NCBI GenBank assembly: GCA_032718475.1
Contig: JAUCBJ010002933.1
Coordinates: 1 to 48,170, forward strand
DNA length: 48,170 bases
Source: Nemertoderma westbladi
Lineage: Eukaryota > Xenacoelomorpha > Nemertodermatida > Nemertodermatidae
Reading direction: 5' to 3'
Shown here: piece after piece, positions 30,800 through 41,428 of the stretch
How positions within the stretch are numbered: the first letter of the stretch is position 1
How the letters are laid out: each line of letters begins with the position of its first letter
The notes under the pieces: model-generated
Databases searched by the model: none
Told to the model about the DNA's origin: nothing
What the model saw: only the letters and a program-made list of their open reading frames with translations
Translations under genes and position numbers: made by a program

Positions 30800-33036
30800 A
30801 TGTCTGATACTAAGCAGAACCTGTCAGACAGTTTATTAGATGTAACTATCTGCGACTCAGATAGAGGCGTAGAACCGTCTAGTCGTAAGTTCAGTTCACC
30901 TCCCACTGTGAGGAAAGTCATCCCTCCAGTAGTAATAAAAGAACCTAGGCTGGTCCAACATCGTAGGTCTATCATAGGCACTCGAGCTCAGGTCAAGCGG
31001 GACCAAGAAGCAGCGGGACAGCAACAACCCGCGAGCCAAGAACTTACTTCTCAACGGCCCAGCAGCTCCAGTAGTGAGGATACTGTAGAACTGACACCAG
31101 AACGCGGAGCAAAGATGATGGATGCGGTTTATTCGGATCCCCTTCTCATCCTTCCTGCAGCCGTACTCACTAGGTTATTGATCGCTGTGGAAGAACACCA
31201 GATCGATTGGGCGAGAAGCCAGCGTTCAACTAGAGATAGTTATGCTGGATACACAAGGGAAGAACTGAAGTCCATGGTCGAGTCGCAATGGAACTTCCCC
31301 GGACCCGGACTCCCGTTTGATTTATCAGAAGCTGCCTGGGAAGACATACACCGGATGGGAGTAGCCAAAGAAACCATAGATCCCGCTGTGTGGAAGAGGT
31401 CCGCAGCCGGATACGCACAGGGATTCTTCAGCTCTATGGAGCGAGTAAAAGGACAACTGTTTCAACAACCACAAGGACCTCAAGAGCAGGGACAACTGCT
31501 TTATCAAGTTAGAGAAAGAATTCTACGAATCAGGCTAATATTATCGGCCTTTGAGGAGGCTTCTAAACGAAGACAAGACACGTCGTTGCAAGTTGCCGTA
31601 AAGACTTGGTTTCAAAGGGTGAGTCTCCAGGTTCAAGGAACAGCTCAGTGGAAAGCTCAGCTGGAGGAGCGCTCAACCCATGGAGAATCAACAGACGCTA
31701 CTTTTTCCCAAGTGGAAAGTGAAGCGACGGCAGAGAAACCGCATAAGAGGGATGCCATTGACATCTATCTGTCAGACTATCAATGTTTTTTAGGTGATGA
31801 CGAGTTGAGGAGAAGGTTAGATGGACTTAGCCCTAATAGCGAAGGAACTCAGCGTGTGTTGGATGCCATCGATGTGGAAATGAGGGCTGCGAATCAGGCT
31901 AAATTTGATGAACAACTCCGCCTGACACGAGTCCAAGAAGAACAAGTAAAGAAAAAACGTATAGAAGACAGAAAGAAAGCAGCAGTGGTAGCTGCGGAAG
32001 CAAAAAGAAAAGCGGTAGCGGCAGAGGCAGCGGCAGAGGCAAAAGCGGCCGAAGCTGAAAGAAAAGTGGCAGCGGCAGCGGCAGCGGCAGAAGCAAAAGC
32101 GGCCGAAGCTGAAAGAAAGGCGGCCGAGGCTGAAAGAAAGGCCGCAGAGGCAGCGGCAGCGGCAGAAGCAAAGGCGGCCGAAGCTGAAAGAAAGGCGGCC
32201 GAGGCTGAAAGAAAGGCCGCAGAGACAGTGGCAGATGCCGAACGGAGAGCGACTGAAGAAACCACCCAATTAGAATTGGAAAACATTCAGGAGAATCAAG
32301 ACTGCATAAATAAACAGTTAACAGCTAGTAATATGCAGATGATGAATCGATCTACTCCCAAAAGACAGGGATATACATCATCTGAGGAAGGCGATACCAC
32401 CGATACTGAAGGCAAAGGAAATAGATCTCGTTTAAGCAGACGTAAAAGAACATTCCACCGTCAGAAATTGCCTGATTTGCCTCCAGCTGTTAGAAGGCAA
32501 CTAAATAACACCAACTTAGGTAGTACAGAGCCCACAGACCAAACAATTAAAATAGAAAGACTCCCTACGATAGTAGATGAGCCTGAAATAATTAGGCCTG
32601 TTCTTGAAATCACCCCTTCGGTGATAGACACACCTGTGCTCCCTGAGACTACCTCTAAATTCCCTCTGCATAGCACTAAGCTACCTGTGCCCCGTAGAAC
32701 TGCCCAGGAGACAGTTCAGGTCCTGGACCCCGAGCGAAATATTCATGATTTGTCGCCCGTTGTCCCTCGTCCGCCCGCTACAACGTTGGCGACTCCCGCT
32801 TCGGCGGTCGAATGGGTGGACGAGAGACGGCGGGGGATGGATCTCCTGCTCGGGCAGATGCAGGAGACTGTTCAGCAATTCAAGGGCACAGTAAGGGAAA
32901 GTAGGCTAGAGTTGCAAGAAGTGCAGCAAAGTATCGCGCTAGAACGTGATAAATTAGTAAATACCCAAAAGGGTATACCACCACCCTCTGTAACAATGTG
33001 TCAACCTGTTAGGTCTGAAGTATCGCATGCGCAAGG
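30800..33036 (+). CDS. E1 gag, N-terminal part (interrupted by E2)
   Basis: It begins at ATG 30800 after ACATAAAC and has about 745 codons before E2. Order: acidic/Ser-rich N-terminus (SDTKQNLSDSLL); a Gln/Ser-rich stretch; a segment of about 185 codons (31125-31680; TREELKSMVESQWNFPGPG, ERILRIRLILSAFEEASKRR) missing from E2; then a long Ala/Glu/Lys/Arg helix of AEAERKAAEAERKAAE type (31900-32280), probably a coiled coil; then a second helical segment (QETVQQFKGT, LQEVQQSIALERDK). The DUF1759 core and knuckles are on the other side of E2. The last codons before the stop at 33061 belong to the E2 LTR, not to Gag. It would assemble the cytoplasmic particle. Confidence 0.85.
33032..33036. repeat. 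Left target-site duplication of E2 (CAAGG)
   Basis: It matches 41424-41428. In E2's own gag the uninterrupted sequence reads GCGCAAGGTGTGGAGCC, which is what E1 gives after removing 33037-41428. Confidence 0.9.
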
Positions 33037-33584
33037 TGTTCGCGCTTTTGAAGACCTTTAGCAGTTTAACCTGCCAAATTTTATATGTCTTTTAGTTAAT
33101 TAACACACCTTTAGCATACGACAATATTTTATGCTAATAAACAAAACATTAGCCAAAGCCAGCCCATGCGCGATCATTCACCCGATGGATCTACACCCGG
33201 GAGGCTGAATTCGGATGCTTAGATTTTATTATTGCAGTGTAAGGTTGCAGTGTAAACCTATTGTATTATTCGATAGATCACTAATATGTAATTTCTGACA
33301 GATATTATTAACTTTCGGGAAATATTAACAGTTCCTTTAGGACGTGGCGCTCTATCTATTTAAACAGAGCTAGGACTTATACTAAACGCAACGATAAGGC
33401 TTATGATTAAAGTATAAGTCGCATTCTTTAGGAAATGCTTTGTTACCAGTCACATCACACTCACAATCATGCACACTATTCTGCAGACAGTCAGTATATT
33501 TGATCACACATAAAGAGAGCAGTAATTGACTCACGTAGTGTCTACTAAATAACATTAGATTCAATACACACCACATTGATATAA
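33037..33584 (-). repeat. Truncated 3' LTR of E2
   Basis: The 548 bp equal 40191-40738 except for one visible change (GCCAAAGCC versus GCCGAAGCC). The outer 685 bp that the 5' LTR has beyond this point are missing. The break is at GATATAA. Confidence 0.9.
33382..33576 (-). CDS. LTR-borne small ORF (copy in E2 3' LTR)
   Basis: A 64-codon sense frame identical to that at 40536-40745 except at the N-terminal extension. It is homologous to the E1 LTR ORF at 28019-28213. Confidence 0.3.
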   Translation of the reverse strand: MWCVLNLMLFSRHYVSQLLLSLCVIKYTDCLQNSVHDCECDVTGNKAFPKECDLYFNHKPYRCV

Positions 33585-33678
33585 TATAAATAAAAATAAA
33601 TTACATAATAATACATACATAAATAGAAAATAAAAACAAATATAAAATGATATAGTCACACGCCCACTCCACATGCTA

Positions 33679-36600
33679 TCACGTTATGGAGTCCCTAGAT
33701 ATTTGTCGGATTAGGGAAGTAGTCGTAGGAAGAGTCGCTTGCGTCCTTCTATAGTTTCCGGACAGTTTTCTGTCTCTTTCCAGTAAACATAAACGACTAG
33801 CTGGGCGATTGAGTTGTTGTGTTACTTTCTCCGCTCCCTTGGCCTGTCTAATTTCTGCCGTGGTAGGATGAGGAGGCCATTCTTCTTCTTCTTTACTTAA
33901 GGAGTCGGATCCACCTAACCAGCCTGGAGTATCTATCAGTTCTTGAGGAGTTGCTCCTCTGGAAGCGATGTCGGCTGGATTAATCGTCCCAAGGCAATGT
34001 CTCCATTGATCTACATTGGAGTTAATATCGTCATTATCTGAGGAGTATGGTGTTACCTCAGTGGGTTCGTCCACTTCACTGCTCCCCTCTTCCCAATCCT
34101 TTACTTGAAGTAGCCGGTCTTGTGGCAATCTTTCTTCAAGAGTTCTGCGGGAAGGGCCAGTAAAGTACCAACCTACTCTAGTTCTTACCGCATAGGTTTG
34201 CAGTGGCTGCGGTTGAGCAGGCCGTTTCTCCAATGGCTCGAGCGCCTCATGCGCGTTTTGGCCGATGAGTATTTGCACTCCAGGATAATCTGTCTGGAAT
34301 CGAGGTATCTTAAGATGTTGGATGCTCTCATCCTCGTCCCAATTATAAAGGTCTGCTTGGGTAGTAGCGAAGTTCCTTATAGCCACCATTTTTACTGACC
34401 TTATACTTTGTGCTCCTAATTTATCCTGGGGGGTGGACAACGCACCTACATAGTAATCTGCCGTTATGGTAGATTTCCAAACCTGCATAATTCCGGACAT
34501 ATTCAACTTAGTTTGGAATTTGGGTTGTCCAGCAAAGATATCTTCGGCCAGTTCTTGATCGATGAATGTTCCTGTGCTGCCGGAGTCAAGGAGTGCGTTC
34601 ACTATGTAACTTTTGTTGGGACCGTGAACTCTTACCTGCATTACAGGAAATTCTCTGATTCCTACATTGGAAGTTGGAGTTTTCCAAGATGGTGGTTTGT
34701 CAAAAGTAGTTGGGGGAAACTCATTGGTGGTGTCTTTTTCGTACGTAAGTGCTCGATACACTGCGGTATTTATTAGATAACAGGATTCGTTGGCATCGGA
34801 GAATTCGTCTGTATAGAATCCTTCCCACTCAGAACCTTGGTCAGTGTCGTTCACATCACTGAATTGGACATGTAATTCGGGCTCACTTACCTGACTCGGG
34901 TTGTCTCGTTCGAACTCACTGTGTAACAAAATGTGATGTTTCGCGCCACACTTTGCACACTTTGCGTCGGAGTAACAGGTTCGCCGTTGGTGTCCTGATC
35001 TGAGGCAATTATAGCATAACCGCTTATTCCACAGGACTGTACGTCTGTCTACAGGGGATTTCTTTAGAAATTCAGCACACGCACTCAAACGGTGAGGCCC
35101 GTCGCACAGCGCACATTTTGGTTTGATGTTACTCACCTTAACTTGGTTAACGTTATGCACTCTCGTTCTTTCTTCGGGCTTTCTTCCGTGAATTCTCTTA
35201 GGAGACGTAGGAGGAGTTGTTGTTACCTGTTCTCTCCTGTCACTGGTTCGAGACTTGTATTTACTTACGTCTTTATAGGTCTTGTTGTCATAGTAAGATT
35301 TTGCTGTGTCTTTCCCGCTGTCCTCTTCTTGAGAAGCTTGGCTTTCGCCGTCGTCAGTATAACACACTGGTATTATCCTTCTCCTAGAATCGGGTTTCTC
35401 ACTTACCTTATTTTCCGATGTTTTCTCTCTGGCCTGCCTTATGAGTTGTAATTTTACTTCACTATCTAAGAAAGACATGAGATCAGCCATGGTAGGACTT
35501 CGTCGTTGTTGTTCATTCATGTACAACACTTTCTTGTCCCAGCGTGTACATACTCCACCCTTTGGTAAAGTAGAGACTACGGCTCCAATAACCATGGAAC
35601 TCTGGTATTCGTGCGACTTACCTAACCAGTCCAGTTGTCTACAGATCTCTTGAATTTCATCGGAAAACTCTATAATCCCACTACTAAGGAAGTGTCGGGG
35701 GGCTACTAATTTTGCATACAAATACTTAGCTATGTTATCCTTGTTACCATACCTGATGTTTAGTGTATCCCAAACTTGTCTTAATCCATCTGGATGTCCA
35801 ATAAACTTTAACGCCATTAACTTGGGAGGTCCTTCCAAGCACTTGATGAGGAATCTAAGTTTCTCTCCGTTAGATAGTACAGAGTTCTGTATGCTATCTT
35901 TGTAATATTCGTTGAAAGGTAACCATTTCATCTCATCTCCATTGAATTTGACGATCTCTCCAACTTTGACCGCTTGGCGGGCTTCTGTTCTAGCCATCTG
36001 ACGCGTAAAGCTTTCTTGGACCATCGTGTTATTTAATGTCGAATTATCGGTATATAAATTTCTCGGATCATTATTAGATCTATAGGGAATATCATTAATA
36101 ACAGGTCTATAATCACCCTTAATAGGGTTTGTTATAGGAGTTTCAACTTCACTAGCAGTATAGATGCGTGTAGGCTCCACACCTTGCGCATGTAATACTT
36201 CAGACCTAACAGGTTGACACAATGTTACAGGGGGTATTGGTATGCCCTTTTGTATATTGACTAATTTATCGCGTTCTAGTGCGATACTTTGCTGCACTTC
36301 TTGCAACTCTGCTCTACCTTCCCTCACTGTTCCCTTAAGTTGGTGGACAGTCTCCTGCATCTGTCCCAGCAGGAGATTCATCCCCCGCCGTCCCTCTTCC
36401 ACCCACTCAACCGCCGAAGCGGGAGTCGCCAACATAGTAGCGGGCTGACGCGGGACGACGGGAGACAAATTATTGATTTCTCTCTCTGCTATCTGGACAG
36501 GGGTATTTGCATGGACTGTTCCACCGGGTACAGGCAGTGTAGTGCTATGTAAAGGGAATTTAGAGTTAAGCTCTGGAAGTGTAGGGGTCTCTAGCACAGA

Positions 36601-37932
36601 AGTGACTTTGGGAACTACAAGCCTAATTATTTCAGGTTCATCGACTATAGTAGGGAGTCTTTTGACCTGGATAAATTGTTCTATGGGTTCTGCACTACCT
36701 AAATCTGTGCTAGTTAGCTGTCTTTTAACAGCGGGGGGCAAATCAGGCAGTTTATGACGGTGAGATGTTTTTCTACGCCTGCTTAGACGAGATCTATTTC
36801 CTCCGCCTTCAGGATCGGTGGTCTTGCCTTCCTCCGATGATGTGTATCCTTGGCGCTTGGGAGTAGATCGACTCATCATCTGCATTTGATTAGCAGTAAA
36901 CTGTTTATTTATACTGTCTTGTGTCTCTTGCAGATTTTCCAACTCCAGTTGGGTAGTCTGCTCAGAGGCTCTCCGTTCTGCTTCGGCCACTGCCCTTTCC
37001 GCCTTTGCTTCTGCCGCCGCTGCCTTTCCTTTTGCTTCTGCTTCTGCCGCTGCTGCCCTTCCTTTTGCTTCTGCTTCTGCCGCTGCTGCCCTTGCTGCTA
37101 TTCTTTCTGCTTCTACTTCTGCCATAGCCGCCGCCTTTGCTGCTTTTCTTTCTGCTTCTGCATCTGCCATAGCCGCCGCCTTTTGTTCCTCTATCCTTCT
37201 TTTCTTTATTTGTTCTTCTCGGACTCTAATGAGGCGGAGTTTTTCATCACATTCAGCTTGGTTTGCAGCTAACATTTCGGCATCGATTGCGTCCAACACA
37301 AGCTTGGTTCCTTCACTATTAGGGGAAAGTCCAGACAGCCGTCTCCTCAACTCTTCGTCTCCTAGGAATCGCTGATAGTCGGACAAATAAATGTCGATAG
37401 CGTCTCTAGTTCGCGGCTTCTCTGCTGATGTTAATTCGCTTTCCACTTCGCTTTCCACCTCGCTTTCCACTTCGCTTTCCACCTCACTTTTCACTTCGCT
37501 TTCCACCTCACTTTCCACTTGAGAAGAAGTGGCGTCGGTTGATTCCCCACAGGCTGGCCGCCCATCATAAACCGTATCCGCCATCTTCGCTCCGCGTTCT
37601 GGCGTCCGCTCAACAGTATCCGAACTACTGGAGCTATCGGGCCGCTGAGAACCAGGTTCTTGGCTAGGAGGTTGCTGCTGTTTTATAGCTTCTTCTTGAT
37701 CCCGCTTGACTTGGGCCCGAGTGCCTATGGCAGACCAACGGCGCTTCACTAACTTCGCAAATTGCGAAATCTTTTCTACCAACCTAGGTTCTGTCACAAC
37801 CACTGCAGGGGTTGCCCTTCTTACAGTATGAGGGGTTTCAGACCTCGGTCTGGGATTCTCTACACTTTGATCTGAGAAACAGGCTGTTGTTTCTAGGAGA
37901 CTATCTGACAGAGTTTGCCTTGTGTCAGCCAT
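33679..37932 (-). CDS. E2 Gag-protease polyprotein with deleted Pol
   Basis: The open frame of 1417 codons starts at ATG 37932 (MADTRQTLSDSLLE). Order: acidic N-terminus; ESEVESEV repeats (37435-37520); Ala/Glu/Lys helix (residues 230-327); DUF1759 Gag core (about 657-810: FNGDEMKWLPFNEYY, LEGPPKLMALKFIGHPDG); three zinc knuckles (about 937-1000: CALCDGPHRLSAC, CYNCLRSGHQRRTC, CAKCGAKHHILLH); and the DUF1758 protease with LLDSGSTGTFID (Asp at residue 1116). Then DNDDINSN jumps to VDQWRHC, the end of RNase H, so the RT and RNase H cores are gone. After GAEKV it jumps again to a Pol C-terminal tail (NRPASRLCLLERD). An in-frame loss of about 185 codons near 37555 removes the segment seen in E1. 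The reading frame survived three deletions, which suggests Gag and protease are still useful to the element. Confidence 0.85.
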   Translation of the reverse strand: MADTRQTLSDSLLETTACFSDQSVENPRPRSETPHTVRRATPAVVVTEPRLVEKISQFAKLVKRRWSAIGTRAQVKRDQEEAIKQQQPPSQEPGSQRPDSSSSSDTVERTPERGAKMADTVYDGRPACGESTDATSSQVESEVESEVKSEVESEVESEVESEVESELTSAEKPRTRDAIDIYLSDYQRFLGDEELRRRLSGLSPNSEGTKLVLDAIDAEMLAANQAECDEKLRLIRVREEQIKKRRIEEQKAAAMADAEAERKAAKAAAMAEVEAERIAARAAAAEAEAKGRAAAAEAEAKGKAAAAEAKAERAVAEAERRASEQTTQLELENLQETQDSINKQFTANQMQMMSRSTPKRQGYTSSEEGKTTDPEGGGNRSRLSRRRKTSHRHKLPDLPPAVKRQLTSTDLGSAEPIEQFIQVKRLPTIVDEPEIIRLVVPKVTSVLETPTLPELNSKFPLHSTTLPVPGGTVHANTPVQIAEREINNLSPVVPRQPATMLATPASAVEWVEEGRRGMNLLLGQMQETVHQLKGTVREGRAELQEVQQSIALERDKLVNIQKGIPIPPVTLCQPVRSEVLHAQGVEPTRIYTASEVETPITNPIKGDYRPVINDIPYRSNNDPRNLYTDNSTLNNTMVQESFTRQMARTEARQAVKVGEIVKFNGDEMKWLPFNEYYKDSIQNSVLSNGEKLRFLIKCLEGPPKLMALKFIGHPDGLRQVWDTLNIRYGNKDNIAKYLYAKLVAPRHFLSSGIIEFSDEIQEICRQLDWLGKSHEYQSSMVIGAVVSTLPKGGVCTRWDKKVLYMNEQQRRSPTMADLMSFLDSEVKLQLIRQAREKTSENKVSEKPDSRRRIIPVCYTDDGESQASQEEDSGKDTAKSYYDNKTYKDVSKYKSRTSDRREQVTTTPPTSPKRIHGRKPEERTRVHNVNQVKVSNIKPKCALCDGPHRLSACAEFLKKSPVDRRTVLWNKRLCYNCLRSGHQRRTCYSDAKCAKCGAKHHILLHSEFERDNPSQVSEPELHVQFSDVNDTDQGSEWEGFYTDEFSDANESCYLINTAVYRALTYEKDTTNEFPPTTFDKPPSWKTPTSNVGIREFPVMQVRVHGPNKSYIVNALLDSGSTGTFIDQELAEDIFAGQPKFQTKLNMSGIMQVWKSTITADYYVGALSTPQDKLGAQSIRSVKMVAIRNFATTQADLYNWDEDESIQHLKIPRFQTDYPGVQILIGQNAHEALEPLEKRPAQPQPLQTYAVRTRVGWYFTGPSRRTLEERLPQDRLLQVKDWEEGSSEVDEPTEVTPYSSDNDDINSNVDQWRHCLGTINPADIASRGATPQELIDTPGWLGGSDSLSKEEEEWPPHPTTAEIRQAKGAEKVTQQLNRPASRLCLLERDRKLSGNYRRTQATLPTTTSLIRQISRDSIT

Positions 37933-40190
37933 GTTTGATTGTACAGTCGAATGCCTACTGCTATATTACAGTTAAAGCAAGTCTAGTAATTCAGTATCAC
38001 TGTTAGCCTAATAATTAATTACCGATGCTGCTACTCAGTGTAGCGTGATATATATATAATATATTAGAATACCGATATGCTTATAATATATATATAAGTA
38101 TTATTACAGACTAGATTTGTCACAGAGTACCGGTATATAATTTTAGCACAAATATATATAAATATATAATAGGCCTATCGTGAATACCGGTATACAGCCT
38201 ACACTTATAGTATATAAGTATAATTCTGGACTATAATTAATTACAGAGTACCGGTATGATTTCAGCCTAAATTTATCGAATAAATATAATAAGCCTATAG
38301 TGAGTACCGGTATGTCAATTATTTTAGAATAATTGAATCTCTGAATATTTTAGGGCTACTTGGTTACTTTAACTTACTTTGTTACTGTTATTTAAGCAGT
38401 AGTCCAACTGATAGTGAGACCTAGTTTTTGTATGACAGGCCTACTATTTATAAATCGTTTGATTTGATTTATAATATTTATATACCCGTTTAAATGGGTT
38501 TTTTGTCAATATTTGAAATAAATGTTATTATTTCTGGGGGTCACTACACAGAAGCTGTGCGCTCTCAGTGAAGTGCTATTTATTTGACACTAAAACTGAT
38601 AATTCTAATTTACCTAAGTTACTTAATACTACAAATTACTTACGATATGGGTGAGATTAATTCTCTAATTAAACACAACAAAATATTACGTACGAAATTT
38701 TTAGGGTAATTTTACAGGAAGTCTACAAACCAGTCCAACAAAGGGTTAGATTTCTGGTTATTACAAAGGACAGGGTACTACGGTATTTAAATAATAAGTA
38801 GTAGTAAATATATTGTACTGTCCAGATAGGAAAATACCACCGCCTGACGACCTATAACCGTATCGCTATAGGTACTACGTTATGTATCACGGATTGTTCC
38901 TACCCAGAAGCTAATAGAGCTAACGAATGTGCCTATCAACCACTTTACAACACAAATATACTGCCTACACTAATTACTTCGGATAGCACTGTACACTAAA
39001 CCCTAAATTAGGTACAAGTACCGGTATAACAAATAATCAGTAGTTAAATATACTTGAACAGTTAAAAGAACCACGGCATCTGCTGGAGTGACCGAAGCAC
39101 AAAATCTCCAGTCTTTACCTACGCCGAGCAGCCCTGATGTAGTACCGGGGTTAGTTTAACTATAACGGTATGTATAACAAGCACAATTACTGTAGGAATA
39201 AACTTGGGGACCTGAATGTTGCGAATAATCGCATAAACTCTGAATAATAAATATTACGCTACCCGTACAGAATACTCAAACAAATACAAACCAACTGGCA
39301 GACTACTATCAAGCCTAAACAAACTACAGTATGTGCAGATTCTGAAACTGTTAGTTAGTATGCGTTCTAACACGGTAGTACGACTTATTCTTTAAGAGGG
39401 GATTGACCTTCAGCATATGGCTGCCCCAACTTACTAACGGCACTTGATCAGACCAACTCTACACACGCAGCAATCTCTTCAGACCTAATAATAGCCAGAC
39501 AACAATCCAGCCTACAAAATATCTGAGTAATAACTATTACGGTACCTGAACAGACCACACAAACAAACACAGGCTAAAACACTGGCAGACTACGATCAAG
39601 CCTAAATAAACTACAGTATATGCAGATTCTGAAACTGTTAGTTAGTATGCGTTCTAACACGGTAGTACGACTTATTCTTTAAGAGGGGATTGACCTTCAG
39701 CATATGGCTGCCCCAACTTACTAACTGCACTTTATCAGACCAACTCTACACACACCGTAATCTCTCCAAACTCAACAACAGTCAGACAGCAGCTCAGCCT
39801 ACAATTATCTGAACAATCTGAGCAGGGTCACACGCCTTCTGCTCAATATTAGCCTACTAGTAAATAAAACCGACAGAAATAAGTAAACTATACAAAAGAA
39901 TGAGGGGTGATCAATCCCTATTCCCCTGGCAGCCTACAATATACAATAGATCACAATCGAAATAATACTAAATGTACTTGTACAGCAGTACCGGTACCGG
40001 TGATGACAGTTAGGCCTACTGACCTACAGAAGCACCGGTTCAGTTTTACCGGTCACTACGGTATTTTGCAACCTTATTGCTTACTGCAATAAGATCATAA
40101 CTGTTACTGTTCGACAGAACAGTATTAAACTGTATTTAATGCCTACACTTGCAACCTTATTGCCTACTGCAATAAGATTATAACTGTTAC
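37933..40190 (-). promoter_or_regulatory. 2258-bp 5' leader of E2
   Basis: It corresponds to the E1 leader in length and in repeats. The 287-bp duplication is at about 39290-39860 (GTATGCGTTCTAACACGG at 39358 and 39645), and the TACCGGTAT units are at about 38070-38310. No gene is seen in it. Confidence 0.6.
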
Positions 40191-41423
40191 TGTTCGCGCT
40201 TTTGAAGACCTTTAGCAGTTTAACCTGCCAAATTTTATATGTCTTTTAGTTAATTAACACACCTTTAGCATACGACAATATTTTATGCTAATAAACAAAA
40301 CATTAGCCGAAGCCAGCCCATGCGCGATCATTCACCCGATGGATCTACACCCGGGAGGCTGAATTCGGATGCTTAGATTTTATTATTGCAGTGTAAGGTT
40401 GCAGTGTAAACCTATTGTATTATTCGATAGATCACTAATATGTAATTTCTGACAGATATTATTAACTTTCGGGAAATATTAACAGTTCCTTTAGGACGTG
40501 GCGCTCTATCTATTTAAACAGAGCTAGGACTTATACTAAACGCAACGATAAGGCTTATGATTAAAGTATAAGTCGCATTCTTTAGGAAATGCTTTGTTAC
40601 CAGTCACATCACACTCACAATCATGCACACTATTCTGCAGACAGTCAGTATATTTGATCACACATAAAGAGAGCAGTAATTGACTCACGTAGTGTCTACT
40701 AAATAACATTAGATTCAATACACACCACATTGATATAAATCGCAATTGTTATATATAGCCGGTCTCTCTAACCTGTAGTGTATCAAGAAAATTGGGAATT
40801 TGGGTGATTTATCCGTATTATCCAAAGAGCAATATTTCCATCAACAAATAGGTACAATTAATAACTGACGGTAAATAGCAGTACAAACAATATGATTAGT
40901 GCAGTTAAATTAAGTGAGGTAACACCGCCGGTAACAGTTATACTTTCTATAATCTAAGCAGTTTACTAGAGTTCTTCCCAAAAAGCCGGTGTTTCTGGCT
41001 TAGACAGCAATAACAACAAAGTATCAAGTAAGAGCAGTAAGACTGAACACTCTCCTTATGATCGGCTGAAAAGCTACACGTCGACAGGAAAAATCGCTCT
41101 GATTGGCTCAAGCCAAACAAAGAACCATGCATCCAATGGCTGTTTCCATGTCAGCAACCAGCTGTTAGATGTCGTAATATGAATCATCACGGCTAAGCTG
41201 TGAAAGGTAGTTGGTGCATTACAGGTTTTTTGCCTTACCATGTCCGCCAAAACACGTATATAGCAGAATGACTTTTATGTCCGTTAAAACACCTGTAACG
41301 GTACCTTGCGGGCGAGGGGAATATATATACAGTTAGAGAACCTTTTTAGAGTATTCCAGCGCCTGGGGGGAAACTGGATTGCGAAGCAAAAGGGGCCAGT
41401 TATATCCCACAGAAGCTTTTACA
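40191..41423 (-). repeat. 5' LTR of E2, full length
   Basis: The 1233 bp start (plus strand) TGTTCGCGCTTTTGAAG and end GCTTTTACA, just before CAAGG. The inner 548 bp match 33037-33584. The outer part aligns with the E1 LTR in inverted orientation, for example CTTTTTAGAGTATTCCAGCG near 41342 with its complement near 27411-27440. Confidence 0.85.
40536..40745 (-). CDS. LTR-borne small ORF (copy in E2 5' LTR)
   Basis: A 69-codon frame in the sense orientation of E2. It is homologous to 28019-28213 in E1 (shared NLMLF and AFPKEC blocks). Function is unknown, and it may be incidental. Confidence 0.3.
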   Translation of the reverse strand: MRFISMWCVLNLMLFSRHYVSQLLLSLCVIKYTDCLQNSVHDCECDVTGNKAFPKECDLYFNHKPYRCV

Positions 41424-41428
41424 CAAGG
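41424..41428. repeat. Right target-site duplication of E2 (CAAGG)
   Basis: It matches 33032-33036. E1 gag resumes here in frame. Confidence 0.9.

Larger units (their letters stand above)
33037..41423 (-). mobile_element. E2: non-autonomous BEL/Pao element nested in E1 gag
   Basis: The 8.4-kb element has TG...CA ends on the plus strand (TGTTCGCGC to GCTTTTACA) and a CAAGG duplication. In its own (minus) orientation: full 5' LTR (41423-40191), leader, one 1417-codon Gag-protease-remnant ORF, short 3' region, and a truncated 3' LTR (33584-33037). The parts shared by the two LTRs differ by about one base in 548, so insertion was recent. Confidence 0.85.

Noticed and set aside
27188-30800. Bidirectional promoter or divergent gene pair around 28 kb (and again around 40 kb)
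   Set aside because: The mirrored layout at the two loci first suggested a divergent element. The CAAGG duplication and LTR boundaries show instead that the shared sequence is simply the full LTR of two related elements.
31817-32286. Minus-strand Ala/Ser- and Leu/Pro-rich ORFs
   Set aside because: They are shadows of the Ala/Glu helix coding repeat in E1 gag.
33037-33061. C-terminus of E1 Gag (last eight codons)
   Set aside because: These codons are LTR sequence of E2; the stop is accidental.
41379-41423. Start codon of an independent 492-codon Gag protein
   Set aside because: The first 15 codons lie in the E2 LTR. The true gag continues from 33036 and resumes at 41424.
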